From Micrococcales bacterium (GTDB lineage Bacteria > Actinomycetota > Actinomycetes > Actinomycetales > Cellulomonadaceae): a stretch of DNA of 11,318 nucleotides. The DNA is taken from contig WRCL01000028.1 in NCBI GenBank assembly GCA_009783975.1, positions 1 to 11,318 of the forward strand, given 5' to 3'. Below, piece by piece: positions 6,245 to 11,318 of the stretch. Positions within the stretch are counted from its first letter, which is position 1, and each line of letters opens with the position of its first letter. The position numbers and the translations under genes are program-made. The notes under the pieces are model-generated. The model did no database searches, was not told the origin of the DNA, and saw nothing but the letters and a program-made list of their open reading frames with translations.

Positions 6245-6757
6245 TCAACCCCTGCGCTCAGCCGCGACGGCGGCACGAGCCTCACGCAGGCGTGCGATGA
6301 CCTCGGCGGGGTCGTCCTCGTCGTCGATGTCGACCGCGGTCGCAGCGAGCATCGCGTACTGGCGTGCACGTCGTCGCTGCTGGTACGCCAGGACGTCGCT
6401 GAGGAGCAGGCGCCGGCGGTGGCCGTTGCGCTCCGCCGCGAGCTCCCCCGAGTCGATCAGCCGGACCACCGTGGGACGCGACACTCCGAGCAGGTCAGCG
6501 GTCTGCTGGGTGGTCAGCTGGGGCTCTCGTGGGGTGACCGTCACCGCTTTGCCCGCTGCCAACGCCTCGACCACCTGGACCAGGACCCGGTAGACCGTCC
6601 CTGGCAGCTCGATCTGGTCTCCCTCCCCGTCGCCGACCAGCAAGTACCGAGACGAGGGCGTCTCGCCGTGCCTGTGCTCGTGTGCGGCCAAGAAGCTGCG
6701 TACCTCCGCTACTTGCTCGGTCGACGGCACATACGTCTGAGCGGCCAAAGCGCCCAT
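6245..6757 (-). CDS. Excisionase-family HTH antitoxin (170 aa)
   Basis: A MerR/excisionase-type helix-turn-helix lies at about residues 80-128: LTTQQTADLLGVSRPTVVRL, then SGELAAERNGHRRRLLLSDV, the recognition helix and wing. The N-terminal 75 residues (about YVPSTEQVAEVRSFLAAHEH onward) are typical of the long HTH antitoxins that precede PIN toxins, and the acidic/helical C-terminus (from about 133) probably wraps the toxin. AAGGAGG lies 5 bases before the second of two adjacent ATGs, so I start at 6757; a more upstream GTG overlaps that ribosome binding site and is unlikely. It is first in the operon, as expected for an autoregulating antitoxin. It could also be an excisionase, but the immediate PIN neighbour makes the antitoxin role far more likely. 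Confidence 0.85.
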   Translation of the reverse strand: MGALAAQTYVPSTEQVAEVRSFLAAHEHRHGETPSSRYLLVGDGEGDQIELPGTVYRVLVQVVEALAAGKAVTVTPREPQLTTQQTADLLGVSRPTVVRLIDSGELAAERNGHRRRLLLSDVLAYQQRRRARQYAMLAATAVDIDDEDDPAEVIARLREARAAVAAERRG

Positions 6758-6780
6758 CATGACCTCCTTCACACGGACAC

Positions 6781-6810
6781 ATCGTAGCTGCTTTCGTAAC
6801 GTTCGAACAA
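6781..6810 (-). promoter_or_regulatory. Promoter and possible operator of the PIN toxin-antitoxin operon
   Basis: On the minus strand TTGTTC (6810-6805) and TACGAT (6786-6781) are spaced by 18 bases, a reasonable -35/-10 pair about 25 bases before the antitoxin start. A perfect GTTCGAAC palindrome (6801-6808) overlaps the -35 and an AACGTT palindrome (6798-6803) runs into it, a natural place for the HTH antitoxin to bind and repress its own operon. Binding is inferred. Confidence 0.5.
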
Positions 6811-6840
6811 CTGGCCCCCGAGCCTGCCCGACGTCTTGGA

Positions 6841-6857
6841 AGCCAGGTAGCCTGGCT
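6841..6857. repeat. Short perfect inverted repeat at the left edge of the right direct repeat
   Basis: AGCCAGG-TAG-CCTGGCT has 7-bp arms and a 3-base centre. It lies 13 bases before the right copy of the direct repeat and just before a 22-aa ORF (6860-6928) that ends in the same APWPDDRAVRG peptide as the membrane protein. It could be a weak terminator, a recombination site or chance. Confidence 0.35.
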
Positions 6858-6870
6858 CCATGAATCCTCC

Positions 6871-6997
6871 GGTGCTCGGCACCGGGGGCGTCGCACCGTG
6901 GCCCGATGACCGGGCTGTGCGAGGCTGATCACGCAGACCCGGTGGTCAGCGCCACGATCAGGCCCGGCCGCCCGCGGCGACGTTCGCGTCGAACGCC
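6871..6997. repeat. Right copy of the 127-bp imperfect direct repeat
   Basis: This is the partner of 5404-5530. On the minus strand the repeat overlaps a short frame (6958-7020) that starts GTG after a G-rich site, reads KALWVASAFDANVAAGGRA and stops. In the left copy the same FDAN end is joined to the ydcF scrap instead. The frame is coding-like in base use but too short to name; it may be the tail of a lost gene downstream of ydcF. Apart from this repeat, I see nothing coding between 6758 and 7045. Confidence 0.8.
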
Positions 6998-7045
6998 GAG
7001 GCGACCCACAGGGCCTTCACCTGAGCGACCCCCAAGCATCCAGCG

Positions 7046-7732
7046 TCATTGGCCGTCAACCTCACGCAGGATCTGGGTGACGGACGTCTCTTTGGGCCCA
7101 GGGAACGTCGGGGACCGGCCGGTGGTGTGGTCCCACCAGGCCTTCCAGGACGCGGGCACCTCGCGTACGCCGTTGGGTGCGGCAGCCACCCACGAGTCGT
7201 GGCCTGGCGCGACGGCGAGACCTTGCACATGCATCCCCGCACCCCGGCACAGGTACATGGCGCGGGGAAGGTGGAAACCCTGGGTGACGAGCACCGCGTC
7301 GGTCACCGCGAACACCTCGACGGCACGTACGCATGTGTCGTGGGTGTTGAAACCTGCGTAGTCGAGCACCACCCGGTCACGCGGGACGCCGTGGTTCACC
7401 AACCAGTCGGCCATCGCGGTCGGCTCGTCGTAGGTGGTGCGCCCGTTGTCCCCAGAGACCAAGATCACCGACACCTTGCCTGCCTCGTACAGCTCGCGAG
7501 CACCCTGCAACCGGGACACCAGGTAAGACGACGGGGTGCCGTCGGGGCGGACCCCAGCGCCGAACACGATCGCGACAGGCGCCGGTTCCACGTCGTCGAG
7601 CGTCACGATGCCGCGCTGCCCGCTGACGCGCACCGTGACGATCGGCCCCGCCACGACCGCCACCACGACCGCCGCACCCAGGACCCACCACCGTCGCCTG
7701 ACCTGCCCGAGCTTGCGCCACCACTGCGTCAC
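7046..7732 (-). CDS. YdcF/SanA-family (DUF218) membrane-anchored protein (228 aa)
   Basis: An Arg-rich N-terminus (1-15) and one membrane segment (about 17-35, WVLGAAVVVAVVAGPIV) place the domain outside the membrane. The DUF218 motifs follow in order: AIVFGAGVRPDGTPSSYL (54-71), VILVSGDN (89-96), the conserved Glu-x-x-Ala-Met helix EPTAMADWLVNHGVP (103-117), LDYAGFNTHDTC (123-134) and VTQGFHLPRAMYLC (149-162). SanA/YdcF/ElyC proteins are linked to envelope integrity, and in E. coli SanA to vancomycin resistance at high temperature; the reaction is not settled. The start is the GTG at 7732, with only a weak Shine-Dalgarno. A 50-bp copy of its middle lies 1.8 kb away at 5551-5600, so part of this locus has been duplicated. 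Confidence 0.9.
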   Translation of the reverse strand: MTQWWRKLGQVRRRWWVLGAAVVVAVVAGPIVTVRVSGQRGIVTLDDVEPAPVAIVFGAGVRPDGTPSSYLVSRLQGARELYEAGKVSVILVSGDNGRTTYDEPTAMADWLVNHGVPRDRVVLDYAGFNTHDTCVRAVEVFAVTDAVLVTQGFHLPRAMYLCRGAGMHVQGLAVAPGHDSWVAAAPNGVREVPASWKAWWDHTTGRSPTFPGPKETSVTQILREVDGQ

Positions 7733-8072
7733 CCGGCCGAGACTACCTGGGGTTCTTCGGTCATCGGAACTGCCGAGGTTCCCCGGTCACGGACGTTGGC
7801 TGCCCTGGGCCTGGGCCTCACCCTCGTCACACAACGGGATCGAGCTCCGCCGTGTCCCCGGCCTGGCCGTCGAATACTGGCTGCGCGAGACCCCGCCCAG
7901 CTCGTCCGCACAGACCTGGACCCCGAGTTGTGCTCCCGGGCTCAGACAGGCACTGTCTGGCAACCGGTGCGGTGGACCTGCTCGGCATGTTCGGCCGGGA
8001 CGTGTCGGCTGACCTGCCACCCCCAAGTCGGCCGAAACCCTTCGTCGACCGTTTTCGGTCACTCTGGTAGCC
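7733..8072. other. Gene-free region upstream of the VbhA/Fic unit
   Basis: These 340 bases lie between divergent genes (ydcF minus, antitoxin plus). Several frames are open, but none has recognisable motifs or a good start signal. One plus frame ending at 8070 (LATGAVDLLGMFGRDVSADL) has fair codon use and may be a gene remnant. A small hairpin GACCG-TTTT-CGGTC (8047-8060) lies 13 bases before the antitoxin ATG and could be an operator for it. Confidence 0.5.
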
Positions 8073-8276
8073 ATGGGGGCTATGAGCACTCCGACGATCA
8101 CCCCGGCGCAGGCTGCTGAGCGCGAGCAGCGGGTTGCCGAGGCCATCCACAGCGCTGAGATGGAGGGGTTGGACGTGTCTGCGGCTGGTCGCGCGGATGC
8201 TGACGAGTACGTCGCTGGGCGGATCGACTCCGACGAGCTGGTCGCTCGGGCGCAGGCTCGCTATGGACTGGCCTGA
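8073..8276 (+). CDS. VbhA-like antitoxin of Fic toxin (67 aa)
   Basis: This small helical protein carries HSAEMEGLDVS. Residues 27-32 (S-A-E-M-E-G) match the class I Fic inhibitory motif (S/T)xxxE(G/N), whose glutamate (Glu31 here) blocks ATP binding in the partner's active site. The rest, with ADEYVAGRIDSDELVARAQ, resembles the second and third helices of the VbhA fold, and the length is normal for it. The gene lies immediately upstream of, and overlaps by 14 bases, a Fic-domain gene, the standard arrangement. The start may be the ATG at 8073 or the one at 8082 (MSTPTITPAQ); neither has a strong ribosome binding site. It is unusual in that its partner appears to lack the catalytic histidine, so there may be little activity left to inhibit. 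Confidence 0.85.
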   Translation: MGAMSTPTITPAQAAEREQRVAEAIHSAEMEGLDVSAAGRADADEYVAGRIDSDELVARAQARYGLA

Positions 8277-8814
8277 CGACTTCGTCGACCCGTACCTGGA
8301 CCCGACCACCGGGCTGTTGGCGAACAAGGTCGGTGCGCTGACAAAGGTCGCTCTCGACGAGGCCGAGGGCGACCTTTCGTTTGCCCGGTTGGTACAGCTG
8401 GTGGACCGGCCCCCGAAAGCCACCGGTGATCTGGCCGAGCTGCGGGCGATCCACCAGTGGCTTTTCCAGGACGTGCACGAGTGGGCCGGACAGTTGCGCA
8501 CGGTTGACCTGCGCAAGAACGTCGAAGGCGGAGAGTTCCGCGAGGGCAACGGCCGCACCCAGCGGGTGTTCTGGAGCCGGGTCGCGCGCGATGCTGGGTG
8601 GCAGCTGGACTGGCGAGCTGTGCACGGGTCGACCAATGACGAGGCGTGCCGCGCCGCGGCGGTGCAACGCGACTTCGGGCGGCTGCACGAGATGTTCGAC
8701 GCCATCGTCACACCAGCCCCACCCGTTCGACGCGACCGTGTGTGGCGCGAGGCCGAGCAGGTCAGGCTGTCGTTCCCGAGGCGCGGCGGGCTTGAGGACA
8801 CAGGACAGCCATGA
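8263..8814 (+). CDS. Fic-domain protein with internal deletion, probably inactive (183 aa)
   Basis: The N-terminal part is a normal class I Fic protein: DPTTGLLANKVG, then IHQWLFQDVHEWAGQLRTVD (63-82), then LRKNVEGGEF. At once it continues with REGNGRTQRVFW (93-104), the second half of the Fic motif HPFxEGNGRxxR. The usual 50-70 residues between the RTVDLRK element and the motif, including the His-Pro of the motif, are missing; in their place is Gly-Glu-Phe. After the motif the sequence is again normal: GWQLDWRAV and QRDFGRLHEMFDAIV. The histidine is needed for AMP transfer, so the protein is predicted to be catalytically dead or near dead, although the reading frame is intact. It starts 14 bases inside the antitoxin gene and its TGA overlaps the next start (ATGA). 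This could be decay of a toxin or a retained inactive partner. Confidence 0.85.
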   Translation: MDWPDDFVDPYLDPTTGLLANKVGALTKVALDEAEGDLSFARLVQLVDRPPKATGDLAELRAIHQWLFQDVHEWAGQLRTVDLRKNVEGGEFREGNGRTQRVFWSRVARDAGWQLDWRAVHGSTNDEACRAAAVQRDFGRLHEMFDAIVTPAPPVRRDRVWREAEQVRLSFPRRGGLEDTGQP

Positions 8815-9401
8815 CCGTCGCCGGGTACGCACGGGTCTCCAGCGCTGAGCAGGACGCGCGCGCTCAAGAGGCCGAGCTGAGGGCGGCTGGTGCCGACCGG
8901 GTCTTTGTTGATCACGGCAAGTCTGCCGCCCGCGGGGACCGTCCGCAGTGGGCCGTGTGCTTGGACTGGTTGCGTCCCGGGGACACCTTGGTGATCCGGG
9001 CGCTGGACCGTGTCGCGGGCAACCAAGCCCTGGCGGTCGAGACCATCACAGACCTGGCCCGTCGTCAGGTGCGCCTGAAGAGCCTGGCCGAACCATCCTG
9101 CGACATCGACCCATCCACGCCAACAGGCGAGGCCATCGTCGGCATCATGACCGTCCTGGCTGGGCTGCGTGTGGCGAACATTCGCGAGAGCACCAGGCGC
9201 GGGCTGACCCATGCCCGCGAGCAGGGCCGCGTCGGTGGTCGGCCGTCGGTGATGACGCAAGAACGGACCGCGGCAGCGGTCGCCATGCGAGCCGCCGGAC
9301 ACAGTTTCGACCACATTGCGCAGGCCCTCGGCGTTGGCAGGTCCTCGGTGTCTCGAGCCCTGGCCAAGGTTGCCCAGAGCACCAGCGCCACGACAGCCTG
9401 A
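8811..9401 (+). CDS. Small serine recombinase (resolvase/invertase family, 196 aa)
   Basis: The N-terminal catalytic domain starts VAGYARVSSAEQ, with the nucleophile Ser10 next to Arg8. GDTLVIRALDRVAGNQ (57-72) holds Asp58, Arg63, Asp66 and Arg67, although the usual LDRLGR is altered to LDRVAGN. The long helix has NIRESTRRGLTHAREQGR, then GGRP, and a C-terminal helix-turn-helix HSFDHIAQALGVGRSSVSRA (164-183). This is the Tn3 resolvase/Hin architecture and size: cleavage and strand exchange at paired short sites. The loss of the second motif arginine and of the usual F-E-R before the long helix makes full activity less certain. It overlaps the Fic stop by 4 bases, so it is translated with the toxin module. 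No transposase is in the window and I could not define a res site. Confidence 0.88.
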   Translation: MTVAGYARVSSAEQDARAQEAELRAAGADRVFVDHGKSAARGDRPQWAVCLDWLRPGDTLVIRALDRVAGNQALAVETITDLARRQVRLKSLAEPSCDIDPSTPTGEAIVGIMTVLAGLRVANIRESTRRGLTHAREQGRVGGRPSVMTQERTAAAVAMRAAGHSFDHIAQALGVGRSSVSRALAKVAQSTSATTA

Positions 9402-9421
9402 CGCCGCCGGGACGGGCGGCG
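9402..9421. terminator. Hairpin terminator between convergent genes
   Basis: CGCCGCC-GGGACG-GGCGGCG follows the recombinase stop directly and lies 2 bases from the stop of the convergent gene at 9424. The 7-bp all-GC stem could serve both directions; there is no T-tract, as is common in actinobacteria. A second inverted repeat, GTCACC-G-GGTGAC, follows at 9423-9435 within the neighbouring gene's end. Confidence 0.55.
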
Positions 9422-9423
9422 GG

Positions 9424-10035
9424 TCACCGGGTGACGGCGACGGCGGTGAGGGTGTTCGGGTCGACCTCGGTCAGGCCCTTGTCGCGGATGACGACGGCGT
9501 GCCGGAGAGCGGCGATGCGGTCGATCATCTGGGCCGAGACCAGCGAGACCGCGGCGAGTGGGTCGTCGTCGGGGGCTAGGTCGGCGAGCAGCGCCCAGGC
9601 GAACAGGGCGTGGGCGGCTTGGGCGCAGGCTTTGCCGGTCGTGAGGTCTGCGCGCACGGCGACGATGACACGCGAGGCGGGGTCTCCGGCGAACACCGCG
9701 TCGCGCGCGAGGTTGGTGCCCGAGACCTGGAGCCGCGAGACCGTCCGCGGCATGTTGCCGTACTGCACCGGTGGGAAGCCGACCGCGCGTCCGCCGTCGG
9801 TCGTCACGCACGTGGCGCCAGGCTCCTTGGCCAGCGCGTCGACCTGGCTGGGTTTGGCCCGGCGGACCGTCTTGGTGAACGGCCCAGCCAGCCAGCTCTG
9901 CCACGGCCCGTCCTGCGACTGCCAGCAGCGCACCGAGGCGAGCGCCGCCGCCTGCACCGTCGCGGTGTGCGTCCCGCGTGCGTCGACGACGATGGGCTGC
10001 ACCCATGTCGTCGACCGGTCATCGCGGCTCATCAT
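9424..10035 (-). CDS. PTH2-like peptidyl-tRNA hydrolase domain protein (203 aa)
   Basis: The C-terminal 85 residues match the archaeal/eukaryotic-type peptidyl-tRNA hydrolase (PTH2): VIVAVRADLTTGKACAQAAH (123-142), corresponding to the RxDLxMGKGKxAAQxxHA motif with Lys135, Gln139 and His142, and at the end VVIRDKGLTEVDPNTLTAVA (181-200), corresponding to DAGxTxxxPGTxTVL. PTH2 enzymes release peptide from stalled peptidyl-tRNA. The N-terminal 115 residues, with WVQPIVVD and GPFTKTVRRA, form a separate conserved-looking segment of unknown role. Bacterial housekeeping normally uses the unrelated Pth1, so this is an accessory protein whose substrate is uncertain. Two adjacent ATGs (10035 and 10032) are possible starts, with weak ribosome binding sites. 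It is convergent with the recombinase, and I see no operon partner. Confidence 0.68.
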   Translation of the reverse strand: MMSRDDRSTTWVQPIVVDARGTHTATVQAAALASVRCWQSQDGPWQSWLAGPFTKTVRRAKPSQVDALAKEPGATCVTTDGGRAVGFPPVQYGNMPRTVSRLQVSGTNLARDAVFAGDPASRVIVAVRADLTTGKACAQAAHALFAWALLADLAPDDDPLAAVSLVSAQMIDRIAALRHAVVIRDKGLTEVDPNTLTAVAVTR

Positions 10036-10189
10036 GCCCCATCATCTGTGGTCGTCGCTGGCAGTGTCGGCCACGGCTGGCCGGCATCAACGACATGCCG
10101 CCGATGCCTGGAACTCCTCAGCCCAGTCCTCGAGGCACATGAGCCCCTGCGAGGGGTTGAGCCGCAATACCTGTGGCTGACCTTGGCAG

Positions 10190-10219
10190 GGCCAGGGTGT
10201 TCGCGCGAACACCCTGGCC
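10190..10219. terminator. Perfect 30-bp palindrome, terminator of the SDR gene
   Basis: The arms GGCCAGGGTGTTCG and CGAACACCCTGGCC are exact complements around a CG centre. It begins 7 bases past the TAA of the SDR gene. There is no T-tract on either side, fitting the I-shaped terminators common in actinobacteria. The neighbouring 150 bases (10036-10189) contain no gene I can support. Confidence 0.72.
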
Positions 10220-10226
10220 GCGGGGG

Positions 10227-10973
10227 TTACTGGGCGGTGTACCCGCCGTCGGCGACGTAGTAGCCGCCGGTGATGAAGCTCGCTTCGTCGGACAGCAAGA
10301 AGGCGACGAGGTTGGCGATCTCCTCGGGGGTGCCCAGGCGGTTCATGGGGTGCAGGGCCTCGACGCCGCGGACGACCTCGTCGGGCAGCTGCTGGATCAG
10401 CGGGGTGCTGATGTACCCCGGGCCCACCGCGTTGACACGCACACCGTCGGCGGCGTAGTTGATCGCCGCGGACTTGGTCAGGCCGATGAGGCCGTGCTTG
10501 GCCGCGGTGTACACGACGTTGTCGGGCATGGCCACGACCGAGGCGATCGACCCCATGTTGACGATCGACCCGCCGCCAGCGGCGATCATCGCCGGGATCT
10601 GGTAGCGCACCCCGTACAGCACCCCAGACAGGTTGACGTCGAGGACCTTCTTCCACACCTCGGGGTCGATGTTCGCTGCTTTGTTGCCCGGGCCGGGGAT
10701 GCCGGCGACGTTCGCCGCCAGGTGCAACGCCCCGAACGTGGACACCGCGTGGGCGACGCACGCTTCTTGCTGGCCGTGGTCAGACACGTCGAGCTGGTAG
10801 GCCTGCACCGACCCGGCCGCGCCCTGCGCCAGGGCGACGGTCTCCTCAGCTCCGGGCACCGACAGGTCCGCGGCGATGACGTTCGCCCCTTCGCGTGCCA
10901 GCCGCAGCACGCACGCACGTCCGATCCCCGACCCAGCTCCGGTGACGATCGCAGTCTTGTTCTCAAAACGCAT
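10227..10973 (-). CDS. Classical SDR family oxidoreductase (248 aa)
   Basis: This is a complete FabG-like short-chain dehydrogenase. The cofactor motif TGAGSGIG is at 11-18, Asp36 in the AADL turn favours NAD(H) over NADP(H), and the structural NVAG is at 88-91. The catalytic set is Asn114, Ser142 (in NMGSIAS), Tyr155 and Lys159 (YTAAKH). VNAVGPGYISTPL (180-192) and the C-terminal NRLGTPEEIANLVAFLLSDE are standard. Length is normal. It oxidises an alcohol or reduces a ketone; the substrate cannot be inferred, and annotation as 3-oxoacyl-ACP reductase or glucose 1-dehydrogenase would be guesswork. AGGAAGGA precedes the ATG at proper spacing, and a TAGGAT box about 37 bases upstream (11010-11015) may be the -10. 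It is a single gene ending at a strong palindrome, divergent from the DUF1905 gene. Confidence 0.93.
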   Translation of the reverse strand: MRFENKTAIVTGAGSGIGRACVLRLAREGANVIAADLSVPGAEETVALAQGAAGSVQAYQLDVSDHGQQEACVAHAVSTFGALHLAANVAGIPGPGNKAANIDPEVWKKVLDVNLSGVLYGVRYQIPAMIAAGGGSIVNMGSIASVVAMPDNVVYTAAKHGLIGLTKSAAINYAADGVRVNAVGPGYISTPLIQQLPDEVVRGVEALHPMNRLGTPEEIANLVAFLLSDEASFITGGYYVADGGYTAQ

Positions 10974-11159
10974 GGTTTGTCCTTCCTCAGCGGGCGCCCC
11001 CCAACCGCCATCCTAGGCTGCAGTGCCGGTGGGACGACACGCCTGGCGGCTGCGTCGACTTCTCCTGGCACCCGGCGCCAAGATGGTGCAGATGACGTGC
11101 GACGGCGACGGGCCGCCGCGACCAGACCCAGCACAGGTGCGATACCGGAGCGAGGCAAC

Positions 11160-11318
11160 ATGAACGAGACGGTGTATTCCTACGACGCGCAGATCCGCGC
11201 GTCGCAGGTCGGCAAGGGTGGGGCGTACGTGCCGTTCCCGTACGACCTGCGCGAGGAGTTCGGCCGGGGCAGGGTGAAGGTCCACGCGACTTTCGACGGC
11301 GAACCGTACGACGGCAGC
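11160..11318 (+). CDS. DUF1905 domain protein, 5' part only
   Basis: Only the first 53 codons are in the window. The ATG at 11160 follows GGAG/GAGG at suitable spacing. The reading, with YSYDAQIRAS, GAYVPFPYDLREEFGRGRVK and ATFDGEPYDGS, matches the beginning of DUF1905: a strand, then 'yvpvP.d..e.fg...v.V..t.dG.py.gs'. These small proteins, often fused to a YdeI-like C-terminal domain, have no established biochemical role. The 186 bases between it and the SDR gene hold both upstream regions and nothing else that I can name. Confidence 0.82.
   Translation, partial: MNETVYSYDAQIRASQVGKGGAYVPFPYDLREEFGRGRVKVHATFDGEPYDGS

Noticed and set aside
6238..6369. Upstream extension of the PIN toxin reading frame to an ATG at 6369
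   Set aside because: The added 44 residues overlap the antitoxin gene in another frame and look non-coding, while the GTG at 6237 puts the start directly before the first PIN strand (LLDTSVLW).
7827..9314. Long minus-strand frame of 495 codons opposite the VbhA/Fic/recombinase genes
   Set aside because: It is the antisense shadow of three well-identified plus-strand genes, has no domain motifs and is rich in Arg/Pro/Ser as expected for a GC-rich antisense frame.
8947..10180. Plus-strand frame of 410 codons across the recombinase and PTH2-like genes
   Set aside because: It is out of frame with the recombinase, whose catalytic and HTH motifs are clear, and antisense to the PTH2-like gene, with no motifs of its own.
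1..11318. CRISPR array or tRNA genes
   Set aside because: No set of regularly spaced short direct repeats and no recognisable tRNA cloverleaf with a T-loop GTTCGAATC-type sequence was seen; the GTTCGAAC at 6801-6808 has no accompanying acceptor or anticodon stems.

Overview
The window is very GC-rich, with strong third-position G/C in the convincing genes, GTG starts, short intergenic gaps and hairpin terminators without T-tracts. Its best-matching families (YdcF/SanA, VbhA-Fic, a two-part PTH2-like protein, DUF1905) also fit a high-GC actinobacterium. I cannot name the genus. The window reads as an accessory region: three separate conflict or defence modules within about 8 kb, duplicated fragments, a serine recombinase, and several broken or shortened genes, followed by ordinary metabolic genes at the right edge.

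Layout. (1) 1-1156: one doubtful small ORF, then a two-gene minus-strand unit made of a short gene split by a frameshift (916-1156) and a 189-aa protein of unknown function (336-905). (2) 1355-4220, minus strand: a compact three-gene operon with the composition of an ABC-three-component (ABC-3C) conflict system. Its genes are a 310-aa effector/C-terminal-domain protein with a nuclease-like N-terminus, an 82-aa middle component, and a 564-aa DUF2326-type coiled-coil ATPase. (3) 4221-4762: no gene. This stretch holds an AT-rich promoter/operator-like segment and a 221-bp element closed by a 26-bp imperfect inverted repeat with internal hairpins, either a structured RNA or a MITE. (4) 4763-5461: a two-TM membrane protein whose C-terminus lies inside a repeat. 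(5) 5404-7020: a toxin-antitoxin pair (PIN-domain toxin with an excisionase-like HTH antitoxin) lying between two 127-bp direct repeats. The left copy is fused to a 50-bp fragment of ydcF. (6) 7046-7732: intact YdcF/SanA-like membrane-anchored protein. (7) 8073-9401: an overlapping three-gene unit of VbhA-like antitoxin, Fic protein and serine recombinase. The Fic protein appears to have lost an internal segment containing the catalytic histidine. (8) 9424-11318: PTH2-like protein, SDR oxidoreductase, and the start of a DUF1905 protein.

How they work together. The ABC-3C operon is predicted to sense invading nucleic acid or replication intermediates through its SMC-like ATPase and to fire the effector. 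The PIN pair and the Fic pair are independent toxin-antitoxin modules, and the Fic pair is probably no longer toxic. The direct repeats, the ydcF scar and the recombinase indicate repeated insertion and deletion here. Functions are read from motifs only; no database search was possible.
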